Positions 1-7,362 of a stretch of DNA of 15,512 nucleotides are shown in pieces. Source of the DNA: Gammaproteobacteria bacterium. Lineage in GTDB: Bacteria > Pseudomonadota > Gammaproteobacteria > Enterobacterales > Kangiellaceae. Within the stretch, counting starts at the first letter, position 1; every line of letters begins with the position of its first letter. The stretch covers positions 1 to 15,512 of the forward strand of contig JABXIW010000406.1 in assembly GCA_013372875.1 (NCBI GenBank), written 5' to 3'. Made by a program: the position numbers and the translations under genes. Under the pieces are notes generated by a model, which ran no database searches, was not told where the DNA came from, and saw only the letters and a list, made by a program, of their open reading frames with translations.

Positions 1-2
1 AT

Positions 3-809
3 GGCGTGCCTGAAACTGGCTTATCAGGTGCATCAGGTGATGAACTAGACTTTGAGATGCAGTTACCAGCTGGCGCTAGCGACTTGTCATTCAATATGTC
101 TGGCGGTTCAGGTGATGCTGACTTGTATGTTCGCTTTGGCGCAGCACCAACTACCAGCAGTTATGACTGCCGTCCTTACAGCTCGGGCAACAATGAGTCT
201 TGTGATTTCGCCAGTCCACAAGAAGGTACCTACTATGTGATGGTACGCGGCTATTCGAGCTTCTCAGGCGTTGATTTAGTCGGTTCTTACACTGATGGCG
301 CACCAAACGAAGCACCAACAGCGAGCTTTACTTTTAATTGTACTGACTTGAACTGTACTTTTGATGCAAGCGGTAGCTCTGATAGCGACGGCTCAATCGT
401 CAGCTATAGCTGGAACTTCGGTGACGGTAACAGCGCTTCAGGTGCGAACCCAAGCCATAGCTTCGCGGCAGACGGCACCTACAGTGTTAGCCTAACGGTA
501 ACTGATAACGGTGGCGCTACTGGTAGCGATTCGCAAGACGTTACAGTGACTGATTCTGGTGCTGGCGTCACTATTGACTTGAGCGTAACCGCTGACTCCA
601 AGCGTCGCTGGGATACGGCACGTTTAAGCTGGTCTGGCGCTACTACTACCTCAGTGGATATCTATCGTAACGGTAGCCGAATCACTACTACTGCCAATGA
701 CGGTGCTCACAATGACCGTATGCGTAGCACCAGTGGTAGTTTCACTTACCAAGTCTGTAATCAAGGCAGCACTAGTGACTGCTCAGATCCAGTAACGGTA
801 ACTTTCTAA
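3..809 (+). CDS. C-terminal part of a secreted protein, probably a protease (PPC + PKD + FN3-like domains), 5' truncated
   Basis: The reading frame is open from the window edge, so the gene starts upstream; the GTG at position 6 is not a credible start because it lies inside a domain. Counting residues from that GTG, about 1-97 look like a pre-peptidase C-terminal (PPC) beta-sandwich (GDADLYVRFG, then EGTYYVMVRGYSSFSG). About 101-183 form a PKD domain (DASGSSDSDG, YSWNFGDG, GTYSVSLTVTDNGG). About 188-267 form an FN3-like terminal domain (ARLSWSGA, VDIYRNG, TYQVCNQG) with a Cys pair near the end. This series is typical of the tails of extracellular subtilisin-type (S8) or metallopeptidases, where the domains aid substrate binding and secretion. 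The catalytic part is outside the window, so the peptidase class is inferred. The stop is followed at once by a strong terminator. Confidence 0.85.
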   Translation, partial: GVPETGLSGASGDELDFEMQLPAGASDLSFNMSGGSGDADLYVRFGAAPTTSSYDCRPYSSGNNESCDFASPQEGTYYVMVRGYSSFSGVDLVGSYTDGAPNEAPTASFTFNCTDLNCTFDASGSSDSDGSIVSYSWNFGDGNSASGANPSHSFAADGTYSVSLTVTDNGGATGSDSQDVTVTDSGAGVTIDLSVTADSKRRWDTARLSWSGATTTSVDIYRNGSRITTTANDGAHNDRMRSTSGSFTYQVCNQGSTSDCSDPVTVTF

Positions 810-837
810 ACGACTGTCTCGACAGTTAGTCAAGTTT

Positions 838-864
838 AAGGAGAGCTTCGGCTCTCCTTTTTTT
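838..864 (+). terminator. Rho-independent terminator of the PPC/PKD protein gene
   Basis: A 9-bp perfect stem (AAGGAGAGC pairing with GCTCTCCTT) is closed by a stable TTCG tetraloop, and the 3' arm runs into a T tract. It lies about 30 bases after the stop codon at 809. A smaller hairpin (ACTGTC/GACAGT, 813-826) precedes it. Confidence 0.93.
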
Positions 865-940
865 AATCTTTTCAAAAAGTTAACCCCGCTTTTTTCTTAC
901 TTTTCTTTATGGCTTGCTAGCCAGTTTGGTCGCAAGCTCA

Positions 941-946
941 TATAAT
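941..946 (+). promoter_or_regulatory. Probable -10 box of the DUF971-ubi operon promoter
   Basis: A perfect TATAAT lies 28 bases before the start codon of the DUF971 gene, in the only sizeable gap upstream of the operon. No good -35 is seen at 16-18 bases spacing (TAGCCA at 918-923 is poor; TTGCTA at 914-919 is too far). Transcription would begin near 953, giving a short leader. Confidence 0.5.
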
Positions 947-974
947 CAAAGCACTTATCTAACATGACATCAGC

Positions 975-1385
975 ATGCCAATACCCAGCTCCATTAAGCT
1001 CAAGCAAGCCTCACGCCAATTAGAAGTGGCTTTCGAGGGCGAGATCTTTTTATTGCCTTATGAATATTTGCGAGTTTTTTCTCCCTCGGCGGAAATTCGA
1101 GGTCATGGCAATCAGGAAATGATCATTATTGGTGGTAAGAAGAATGTACAGATCAGCAATATTGAAGCGGTCGGCCAATATGCTATAAAACTGACATTTG
1201 ATGACGGTCATGACTCAGGGCTGTATAATTGGCAGACTTTATATGAGCTGGGTCGTGATTTTACGGCCAATTGGCAATATTATTTACAGCGGCTCAAAGC
1301 TGCTGGCTTACCACGATCAAATGATCCGAGCGTTGGGCACTATGATCCCAAACAACATGATCCTAAACTACAGAATCCTAAATAA
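975..1385 (+). CDS. DUF971 / gamma-butyrobetaine hydroxylase-like N-terminal domain protein
   Basis: The 136-residue protein matches the stand-alone DUF971 (GBBH-like_N) family, recognised by [14 protein letters not shown] (27-40) and [19 protein letters not shown] (75-93). In eukaryotes this fold is the N-terminal part of gamma-butyrobetaine hydroxylase; the bacterial single-domain form has no firmly assigned role. Genes of this family often sit directly before ubiE in gammaproteobacteria, as here, with 11 bases between stop and ubiE start. There is no clear Shine-Dalgarno, but no in-frame alternative start lies nearby. After about residue 115 the usual family ending gives way to a hydrophilic Asp/Asn-Pro-Lys tail ([14 protein letters not shown]). 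First gene of the operon behind the TATAAT at 941. Confidence 0.9.
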   Translation: MPIPSSIKLKQASRQLEVAFEGEIFLLPYEYLRVFSPSAEIRGHGNQEMIIIGGKKNVQISNIEAVGQYAIKLTFDDGHDSGLYNWQTLYELGRDFTANWQYYLQRLKAAGLPRSNDPSVGHYDPKQHDPKLQNPK

Positions 1386-1396
1386 CAGAAGTAACC

Positions 1397-2170
1397 ATGG
1401 CTGAAGACAATAAAAAAACCGAATCCGCACCAGAAACCACCCACTTTGGTTATGAAACCGTGGCCAAAGAAGAAAAAGAAGGCAAAGTTGCGGAAGTTTT
1501 CCACTCGGTAGCAGGTAAATACGACATTATGAATGACTTGATGTCATTCGGTGTACATCGAATTTGGAAGAAATATACCATTGAGCGCGCTGCTGTACGC
1601 AAAGGCCAAAAGATTTTGGATATTGCTGGCGGCACTGGCGATTTAACCGCAAAGTTCTCAAAGCTGGTGGGCGAAGACGGGCAAGTGATTCTAGCCGATA
1701 TCAACGACTCCATGATTAAAGTTGGTCGCTCAAAGCTGGTAGATAGCGGCATTGTAGGTAATGTTGATTATGTTCAGGCTAATGCAGAGAAGCTGCCTTT
1801 TCCTGATAATTATTTTGATCGCATCACTATCGCATTTGGCCTTAGAAATGTGACCGAAAAAGAAAATGCTTTGAAATCCATGTACCGAATTTTAAAGCCT
1901 GGCGGTAAATTATTAGTCTTAGAGTTTTCAAAACCAATACTGCCAGCGCTGTCTAAAGTTTACGATACTTATTCTTTCACCCTCTTGCCGTTTATGGGCA
2001 AGGTGGTTGCCAATGACTCAGAAAGTTATAAATACCTCGCTGAGTCGATTCGGATGCATCCTGATCAAGAGACACTAAAAAGCATGATGGAAGGCTCAGG
2101 CTTTGATGAAGTGGAGTACACCAACCTGACTGGTGGCGTGGTTGCACTCCATATTGGTAAAAAGTTCTAG
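1397..2170 (+). CDS. ubiE: Ubiquinone/menaquinone biosynthesis C-methyltransferase UbiE
   Basis: SAM-dependent C-methyltransferase that methylates 2-polyprenyl-6-methoxy-1,4-benzoquinol (and demethylmenaquinol where menaquinone is made). The 257-residue length is close to the family norm. Visible signatures are [21 protein letters not shown] (38-58), SAM-binding motif [10 protein letters not shown] (74-82), [13 protein letters not shown] (129-141), and [12 protein letters not shown] with [15 protein letters not shown] (148-180). The N-terminal 20 or so residues are a polar extension, and the ATG at 1397 has only a weak purine-rich site upstream. The stop codon TAG is followed with no gap by the ubiJ ATG, so the two are almost certainly translated from one mRNA. 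Confidence 0.97.
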   Translation: MAEDNKKTESAPETTHFGYETVAKEEKEGKVAEVFHSVAGKYDIMNDLMSFGVHRIWKKYTIERAAVRKGQKILDIAGGTGDLTAKFSKLVGEDGQVILADINDSMIKVGRSKLVDSGIVGNVDYVQANAEKLPFPDNYFDRITIAFGLRNVTEKENALKSMYRILKPGGKLLVLEFSKPILPALSKVYDTYSFTLLPFMGKVVANDSESYKYLAESIRMHPDQETLKSMMEGSGFDEVEYTNLTGGVVALHIGKKF

Positions 2171-2812
2171 ATGCTAGTCACCCTTTTTACACCTACCATT
2201 GAAACGGTTATTAATCAGGTTATCAAACTCGATCCTGATGCTAAAGCGCGCTTAACGACTTTAGACGGCAAACTGATCAAATTCGATTTACTTGATCTAA
2301 AGCAATCCATCTTTTTTAAGATTGATGATGATTATATCGTGGTCAAAGATGCATCTACAGCTGAAGGCTCTTATGAACAAGCTGCTAACGCAGAATTAAA
2401 AGGCAACAGCTTATCCTTTTTTAATCTTGCCCTTTCTGAGCAACAAGATCCTTTGTTTAAAGGCGAAGTGCTTTTTGCAGGCGAAATTCAAACCGCACAG
2501 AAATTCCAGAAGTTTTTTGAGCAGCTTGATATTGATTGGGAAGAACACCTTTCAAAATATACTGGTGATGTAATAGCACATGAGCTATTCAAAGCAGGCA
2601 AAAGTTTTCATAGTTGGGCAATGGAGACTTTAAATACTGCCAAACTCAATATGAGTGAATATTTACGTTTCGAAGCAAGAGCTACCCCAGCATCGATTGA
2701 GCTAGAAAATTTCTATGAAGATGTAGCGGATTTGAAATCAGATGTGGAGCGATTAGAGCAAAAAATTAGCCGCTTGATTGCAAAAAGGCAAACATCGGAA
2801 TCCCATGAATAG
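2171..2812 (+). CDS. ubiJ: Ubiquinone biosynthesis accessory factor UbiJ (SCP2 domain)
   Basis: Lipid-binding accessory protein of the late ubiquinone steps; in E. coli UbiJ joins UbiK and the Ubi enzyme complex and is thought to bind the hydrophobic intermediates. The protein has 213 residues against about 200 in E. coli. An SCP2-like sterol-carrier domain spans roughly 10-115, followed by the family stretch LDIDWEEHLSKYTGD (119-133) and a C-terminal coiled coil (about 180-205, DLKSDVERLEQKISRL). Sequence identity to E. coli is low, so the call rests on domain order and position between ubiE and ubiB. The start abuts the ubiE stop, and the 3' end overlaps ubiB by 8 bases. Confidence 0.92.
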   Translation: MLVTLFTPTIETVINQVIKLDPDAKARLTTLDGKLIKFDLLDLKQSIFFKIDDDYIVVKDASTAEGSYEQAANAELKGNSLSFFNLALSEQQDPLFKGEVLFAGEIQTAQKFQKFFEQLDIDWEEHLSKYTGDVIAHELFKAGKSFHSWAMETLNTAKLNMSEYLRFEARATPASIELENFYEDVADLKSDVERLEQKISRLIAKRQTSESHE

Positions 2813-4451
2813 CCTTAAACAGCTTCATCATGCCATGAGCATCAACCGCACTTTAATCAAGTACGGCTTGGATGAATTTCTAGCGCCCACCCCATTGGCC
2901 AAGTTTCGGCCTTTAGCCAAGTTTTTTTCTTTTACTTCACAAAAAGTCAAAGATAAACCTCGCGGAGAGCGCTTGGCACTAGCATTAACTGAGCTTGGTC
3001 CTATCTATATTAAATTAGGCCAAATGCTTTCCACTCGCCGTGATTTGATGCCGAATGACATTGCTGATGAGCTAGGCAAACTACAAGATCAGGTCGAGCC
3101 TTTCTCCAGCGAAGCAGCAGTAAAAGTTATCGAAGCGCAACTTGAACAACCTATCGCTGCTATCTTTAAGTCTTTTGATAAACAGCCTTTAGCTTCCGCC
3201 TCAGTAGCCCAAGTTCATTCGGCAACTCTTAATGACGCTCAAGAAGTGGTGGTTAAAGTTCTGCGCCCAGGCATTCGCAAGAAAATCCAAAAAGACTTGG
3301 ATATGATGCACTCGCTAGCGCAATGGGCAGAAAGCTACTCCAGTGAAGCACGTCGCTTTAGAATTAAAGAAGTGGTTGCCGATTATGATGAAACCATTAA
3401 GCGTGAAATCGATTTACGGATCGAAGCGGCTAACTGTTCGAATTTAAGAACGAATTTCGAAGACTCAGAACTGTTGTATGTACCCAAAGTTTATTGGGAT
3501 CATTGCCGCAATAAAGTCATGGTGATGGAAAAAATTTCTGGAATCCCGATTGGCGAAGTGCAGCGATTAAAAGATGCTGGCGTTGATATGAAAGAGCTGG
3601 CCAACCGCGGCGTGGAGATCTTTTTCACCCAAGTCTTTCGCGACAGTTTTTTTCATGCGGATATGCACCCAGGCAATATTTTTGTCAATGTAACAAATCC
3701 AAAGAAGCCACAGTACATCGCTATCGATTGTGGCATTATGGGCACGTTAGATGAGTCAGATAAACGCTACTTGGGCGACAACTTCTTGGCCTTTTTTGAT
3801 CGAGATTATCGCCGAATTGCCGAGTTGCATGTGGAGTCAGGCTGGATCGATAAAAATGTATCCATTCCGGAGTTTGAATCGGCGATTCGAGCAGCTTGTG
3901 AGCCGATATTCGGTAAAAAAATCGCAGAAATCTCTTTTGGCCACTTTCTGATACAACTTTTTCAAACCGCTCGCCGTTTTAATATGCAGGTTCAGCCGCA
4001 GCTGGTGCTATTACAAAAAACTTTGCTCTATATTGAAGGTTTGGGGCGTCAGTTGTATCCTGAGCTGGATTTATGGGAAACCGCCCAACCTTATTTGAAA
4101 GAGTGGGTTAAAGAGCAATATTCACCAATTGACTTTTTTAAACAGATGAAACACGAAGCACCGCAAATTTTAGAAGAATTACCCAAAGTGCCACGCAAGG
4201 TGCTTAAAGCCATTGATCAGGTTAATAACCTTGCGGACACTGTTGATGAGGTTAAAAAGCAAATGGTGGAGTTGGAAGTCCATAAACTCAAACAACAATA
4301 TGCGCAAAAACACGCCATAATTGGCTCAAGCCTTGCCATTACCGCAGGTCTAATTTATAGCGCCATGCCGAATAACTTTTGGCCACCGGTTGGTTTAGGT
4401 GTTGGCGCCGCTTACTTTTTAATAAAAAGTCTGTGGCCAACTAAAAGCTAA
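2805..4451 (+). CDS. ubiB: UbiB, ABC1/ADCK family atypical kinase-like protein of ubiquinone synthesis
   Basis: Membrane-anchored member of the UbiB/COQ8 family; it shows ATPase rather than classical kinase activity in studied members and supports ubiquinone synthesis. From ATG 2805 it has 548 residues (E. coli 546) and aligns with E. coli from the first residues (YGLDE at 20-24). A longer reading from TTG 2778 would add nine residues and is rejected. Motifs: KxGQ (K70-Q73) with STRRDLMP, Ala-rich loop PLASASVAQVH (128-138), catalytic lysine VVVKV (K151), HADMHPGN (284-291), and AIDCG (306-310) in place of DFG. Two hydrophobic segments at the C-terminus (about 505-545) anchor it. GGA at 2797-2799 is a weak ribosome site; the start overlaps the ubiJ stop, so coupling is likely. 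Confidence 0.97.
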   Translation: MNSLKQLHHAMSINRTLIKYGLDEFLAPTPLAKFRPLAKFFSFTSQKVKDKPRGERLALALTELGPIYIKLGQMLSTRRDLMPNDIADELGKLQDQVEPFSSEAAVKVIEAQLEQPIAAIFKSFDKQPLASASVAQVHSATLNDAQEVVVKVLRPGIRKKIQKDLDMMHSLAQWAESYSSEARRFRIKEVVADYDETIKREIDLRIEAANCSNLRTNFEDSELLYVPKVYWDHCRNKVMVMEKISGIPIGEVQRLKDAGVDMKELANRGVEIFFTQVFRDSFFHADMHPGNIFVNVTNPKKPQYIAIDCGIMGTLDESDKRYLGDNFLAFFDRDYRRIAELHVESGWIDKNVSIPEFESAIRAACEPIFGKKIAEISFGHFLIQLFQTARRFNMQVQPQLVLLQKTLLYIEGLGRQLYPELDLWETAQPYLKEWVKEQYSPIDFFKQMKHEAPQILEELPKVPRKVLKAIDQVNNLADTVDEVKKQMVELEVHKLKQQYAQKHAIIGSSLAITAGLIYSAMPNNFWPPVGLGVGAAYFLIKSLWPTKS

Positions 4452-4454
4452 GTA

Positions 4455-4733
4455 TCAGCTTCTAAACATCCACAAAAGCAAAGTTAAAGTTAGTATCGAC
4501 ATCCATAAGACTGGTGAGCGCAACAAAGGGATTGGCTGTTTTGCTTGCTCTTGAGAATACTCATGAATCGGCTTATCGACATTCATGCCCGCAGGTAAAA
4601 AATGCGCCCAAACCAAACCTGCACAAAACATAATGGCTGCCAGTGGCTTTGGAATATATGGTAGATCCCATACCAAACTAACAATTCCAAAAAACAACAA
4701 CGCAATCGCCAGTAGGCGCCTCAGCCAATACAT
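4455..4733 (-). CDS. Small predicted inner-membrane protein, unknown function
   Basis: I do not recognise this 92-residue protein. It has three hydrophobic segments (about 6-25, 30-46 and 74-90). The positively charged MYWLRR start suggests the N-terminus faces the cytoplasm. A polar loop (about 50-70, NVDKPIHEYSQEQAKQ) lies between helices two and three. The gene converges with ubiB; the two stop codons are 3 bp apart and there is no terminator between them, so the two transcripts probably overlap at their 3' ends. Its start is divergent from the HIT gene across a 63-base gap. No clear Shine-Dalgarno is seen. The protein-like hydrophobic pattern and the snug fit between neighbours support a real gene. 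Confidence 0.65.
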   Translation of the reverse strand: MYWLRRLLAIALLFFGIVSLVWDLPYIPKPLAAIMFCAGLVWAHFLPAGMNVDKPIHEYSQEQAKQPIPLLRSPVLWMSILTLTLLLWMFRS

Positions 4734-4775
4734 AGAAAATTACACTCTAACTAGTTAATATTGATAGGATCTCTG

Positions 4776-4781
4776 TATAAT
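4776..4781 (+). promoter_or_regulatory. Possible -10 box upstream of the HIT-tat genes
   Basis: A perfect TATAAT lies 15 bases before the ATG at 4797. There is no convincing -35 at normal spacing. If it is used, transcription would begin near 4788, after the AGAGG Shine-Dalgarno at 4783-4787, which would leave an almost leaderless HIT mRNA. The real promoter may therefore lie slightly upstream. Confidence 0.3.
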
Positions 4782-4796
4782 AAGAGGCAAATTTTA

Positions 4797-5144
4797 ATGG
4801 ATTCAAGCCTAATGAGCGACTGTATTTTTTGCAAAATAATCAATGATGAAATCCCCAGCAGCAAAGTTTATGAGGATGAGCAGATATTGGTGTTTAAAGA
4901 TATAGCGCCCAAAGCTCCTGTGCATCTTTTGATGATCCCGAAAAAACATATTCATAGCCTTGCGGAAGTGACTCAAGAAGATAGCGAATTGCTGGGCTAT
5001 ATGATGACTAAAGTTCCACAAATTGCTAAAGATTCGGGATTAGAAGGCTTTAGAACCATCATTAACACTGGCGCCGATGGCGGCCAAATTGTATTTCATA
5101 TTCATATTCATATTTTGGGCGGAGGCGGCCCATTACCATTCTAA
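4797..5144 (+). CDS. HIT (histidine triad) family nucleotide hydrolase, HinT-like
   Basis: Small cytoplasmic purine-nucleoside phosphoramidase/nucleotidyl hydrolase of the HIT superfamily. The triad is H101-I-H103-I-H105-I-L, the middle His being the expected nucleophile. C9 and C12 (CIFC) near the N-terminus match the zinc-binding form of HinT-like proteins. The start at 4797 (115 residues) is chosen because AGAGG lies 9 bases upstream; the ATG at 4812 lacks such a site, and the TTG at 4761 would add 12 unrelated residues. The triad is written as cat-att repeats, giving a short tandem hexanucleotide tract. tatA follows after 12 bases. In E. coli no HIT gene sits between ubiB and tatA. Confidence 0.93.
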   Translation: MDSSLMSDCIFCKIINDEIPSSKVYEDEQILVFKDIAPKAPVHLLMIPKKHIHSLAEVTQEDSELLGYMMTKVPQIAKDSGLEGFRTIINTGADGGQIVFHIHIHILGGGGPLPF

Positions 5145-5156
5145 AAGAGGTTTATT

Positions 5157-5402
5157 ATGGGTTTTAGTCCATGGCAATTGCTAATCATTTTGGTCATCGT
5201 AGTGTTAATTTTTGGCACTAAAAAACTGCGCAATATGGGCGGCGATTTAGGCGGTGCATTGAAAAACTTCAAAGATGCGGTCAAGGATGAAGACAAAAAA
5301 GCTGAAGATAGTCCTGAAGCCGTAGAGAAGCAGGATGCGCAGTTCAGTGAAAAAAACACCGAAGAAAACTCTGAGCAAGAGTCTCCTGTAGAGCGCAAAT
5401 AA
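5157..5402 (+). CDS. tatA: Sec-independent protein translocase subunit TatA
   Basis: Pore-forming subunit of the twin-arginine translocase, which exports folded proteins across the inner membrane. It has 81 residues: one N-terminal transmembrane helix (about 5-20), the FG hinge (F19-G20) followed by [22 protein letters not shown] as the amphipathic helix, then an acidic, disordered tail. A Gln at residue 7, the position of E. coli Q8, marks it as TatA; the next gene has Glu there, as in TatB. A strong AAAGAGG Shine-Dalgarno (5144-5150) begins at the last base of the HIT stop codon. Confidence 0.96.
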   Translation: MGFSPWQLLIILVIVVLIFGTKKLRNMGGDLGGALKNFKDAVKDEDKKAEDSPEAVEKQDAQFSEKNTEENSEQESPVERK

Positions 5403-5415
5403 TCTCAAGCACACC

Positions 5416-5727
5416 ATGCCTTTTGATACTGGTATTTTTGAGTGGCTGATCATCTTTGTGATCGCCCTTTTGGTTCTTGGTCCTGAACGCTTACCAAAAG
5501 CGGCGCAAACGGTTGGTCGTTGGTTTGGCAGAGCCAAGTCCACCATGACTCAATTTAACCACCAAATTAATCGTGAACTTGAGCTCGAAGATCTGAAAAA
5601 ACGCGTTGCCGAGCATGAACGCCTCATCAAAGAGCAAGCGGCTGGCACCGAACTCGAAGAGTTGCAAAAAGCAGCCGAGAAAACCATACAACAGGCCGAA
5701 CAGCGCCTCAATAAAACCGATGAGTGA
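5416..5727 (+). CDS. tatB: Sec-independent protein translocase subunit TatB
   Basis: Receptor-complex subunit that works with TatC to bind twin-arginine signal peptides. It has 103 residues, shorter than the 171 of E. coli; the missing part is the dispensable C-terminal tail. It shows a transmembrane helix (about 9-21), Glu9 at the TatB-specific position (E8 in E. coli), the GPERLP hinge (22-27), then a long charged amphipathic/coiled-coil region. It starts 13 bases after tatA with no clear Shine-Dalgarno and overlaps tatC by 8 bases. Confidence 0.95.
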   Translation: MPFDTGIFEWLIIFVIALLVLGPERLPKAAQTVGRWFGRAKSTMTQFNHQINRELELEDLKKRVAEHERLIKEQAAGTELEELQKAAEKTIQQAEQRLNKTDE

Positions 5728-6481
5728 TAATCCTTCTCAAGATACTGATATGCCACTAATTTCGCATCTAGTGGAGCTGCGCGATCGATTGCTACGCTGC
5801 GTGATTGTGGTTGGCATCGTTTTTATCGTTTTGGCTATTTTCGCTAATCGCTTATATGAACTGTTGTCTATTCCATTAAGTAGCAACCTGCCAGAAGACT
5901 CACAACAAATCGCGATTGGCGTTATTTCTCCCTTTTTGGCACCGCTTAAACTGGCCTTTGTAACTTCCGTATTTATCGCTATCCCAGTGATATTACACCA
6001 AGCCTGGGGCTTTGTTTCACCAGGTCTATACGCCAAAGAAAAGCGCTTTGCATTTCCATTGCTTTTTTCTAGCGTGTTTTTATTTTATGCGGGCATTGCT
6101 TTTGCTTACTTTGTAATTTTACCCATTCTGTTTAAGTTTTTACCTAGTATCGCTCCAGCTGGCGTAACTTATATGCCTGATATCAGCAGTTATTTAGATG
6201 TATCAATTAAATTATTTTTTGCCTTCGGTTTAGCTTTTCAGGTACCCATCGTCACCTTACTTCTGATCTGGTCTGGAATTTCAAGCGTTGAATCTCTAGC
6301 CAGTAAAAGACCTTACATTGTGGTTGGCGCCTTTGTTTTTGGCATGTTGCTGACACCACCAGATGTAATCTCACAAACCTTGTTGGCGCTACCTATGTGG
6401 CTGCTTTTTGAAATCGGACTCATCTTTGGTAGAGTTTTTCCGAATAAAGGAGCGACCGATGAGTTAGAGGAAAATCAGTAG
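5720..6481 (+). CDS. tatC: Sec-independent protein translocase subunit TatC
   Basis: Polytopic core of the Tat translocase. From ATG 5720 it has 253 residues (E. coli 258) with six expected transmembrane helices. Known functional residues are kept: E19 in HLVELRDRLLR (E15 in E. coli), E107 in SPGLYAKEKR (E103), and D215 in GMLLTPPD (D211). The open frame runs upstream to 5606, but that part reads over tatB and has no TatC similarity, so the start inside the tatB end (8-base overlap) is preferred. The last base of its TAG stop is the first base of the next gene's GTG. Confidence 0.97.
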   Translation: MSDNPSQDTDMPLISHLVELRDRLLRCVIVVGIVFIVLAIFANRLYELLSIPLSSNLPEDSQQIAIGVISPFLAPLKLAFVTSVFIAIPVILHQAWGFVSPGLYAKEKRFAFPLLFSSVFLFYAGIAFAYFVILPILFKFLPSIAPAGVTYMPDISSYLDVSIKLFFAFGLAFQVPIVTLLLIWSGISSVESLASKRPYIVVGAFVFGMLLTPPDVISQTLLALPMWLLFEIGLIFGRVFPNKGATDELEENQ

Positions 6482-6936
6482 TGAAGGTTACCCCAAGACG
6501 ATTAAAGTTTGGATTGAATATCTGGTTCCCTTTTAAGTTTGCAGGTATCAAAGTCCTCGAAATCAAAGACGACTGGACTTATGCCAAAGTTCGATTAAAA
6601 AAACGCTGGTATAACCAAAATGCCGTCGGCACTCATTACGGCGGCTCACTTTTCTCCATGACCGATCCTTTCTATATGCTGATGGCTTTTTATCAAATCG
6701 GTAAAGACTATGTGGTTTGGGATAAAAAAGCTGAAATTAAATTCATCAAAGCCACTAAGAAGGATGTTTTTGCCGAATATCATTTACCTCAAGCAACATT
6801 AGATGACTGGAAAGAGCAACTAAAAATACAAGAAAAAATTGAGCCTGTATTTGAAGTAGATATTAAAGATGCCGAAGGTAATATGATCGCCAAAGTTTGG
6901 AAAACTTTATATATAGCAAAAAAGAATCGTGATTAA
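6481..6936 (+). CDS. DUF4442 hotdog-fold (PaaI/YiiD-like thioesterase) protein
   Basis: The 151-residue protein resembles the DUF4442 branch of the hotdog superfamily, whose members are presumed acyl-CoA thioesterases or acyl-binding proteins. Supporting stretches are VRLKKRWYNQNAVGTHYGGSLF (37-58), with the Asn/His/Gly-Gly pattern of the hotdog helix, and DKKAEIKFIKAT (81-92). The substrate is unknown. The start is a GTG sharing one base with the tatC stop; AGAGG at 6466-6470, 10 bases upstream, supports it. It is likely co-transcribed with tatABC, although no functional link is known. Confidence 0.82.
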   Translation: MKVTPRRLKFGLNIWFPFKFAGIKVLEIKDDWTYAKVRLKKRWYNQNAVGTHYGGSLFSMTDPFYMLMAFYQIGKDYVVWDKKAEIKFIKATKKDVFAEYHLPQATLDDWKEQLKIQEKIEPVFEVDIKDAEGNMIAKVWKTLYIAKKNRD

Positions 6937-7360
6937 TTTTATCAATACCCTGCTTGGTGACATTTTTATAGAGGGTTTTACTTTTCAGGTTATTGTCTGG
7001 TTAAGTTTTTTCTTGTTATCAACTCTTGGATACGAATACTCAGCAGCCACAATGGAAGATATATTTTTCTTAATCGGTATTTGGCTAACCACTATAGCTT
7101 TTCGATTTATCTATTTACAAATACCTATTAGTTGGTATTTAGTTTACCTAAATCGACAGAAAAATGGATCTTATTCTGCAAAAGTTCGATGCATATTTTA
7201 TGCTACAAGTTATTTAATTATTATTTTTATCGCTTCATTCTTCTCAGAGCTAATGTCTACTTTAATAAACCCAAAAGAAAATATTAGTACCATCACTTTG
7301 ACATCCTTTGCATCACTAGTAATAAGCCCTTTTATTACTGACAAGATTGTAAAGAATTAG
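6929..7360 (+). CDS. AT-rich gene for an unknown membrane protein with about four helices
   Basis: I do not recognise this 143-residue protein. Hydrophobic segments lie at about 17-35, 43-63, 86-106 and 120-137, with a basic loop between the second and third (LNRQKNGSYSAKVR). A hand count gives about 30% GC, clearly below its neighbours, which suggests recent acquisition or weak coding constraint. The start is a GTG overlapping the previous stop by 8 bases, with only a poor A-rich ribosome site. No separate promoter is visible, so expression would depend on read-through from the tat genes. The dispersed repeat begins within a few bases of its stop. Confidence 0.6.
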   Translation: MINFINTLLGDIFIEGFTFQVIVWLSFFLLSTLGYEYSAATMEDIFFLIGIWLTTIAFRFIYLQIPISWYLVYLNRQKNGSYSAKVRCIFYATSYLIIIFIASFFSELMSTLINPKENISTITLTSFASLVISPFITDKIVKN

Positions 7361-7362
7361 GT

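Noticed and set aside
1450..1752. Minus-strand open frame inside ubiE
   Set aside because: It is a shadow of a well-conserved gene, with no start signal or protein-like pattern.
2778..2804. TTG start of ubiB giving nine extra residues
   Set aside because: It has no ribosome site and the E. coli UbiB N-terminus aligns with the Met at 2805.
5606..5719. N-terminal extension of TatC by 38 residues
   Set aside because: The segment reads through tatB in another frame, is Lys/Pro/Ser-rich and unlike TatC, whose family start matches the Met at 5720.
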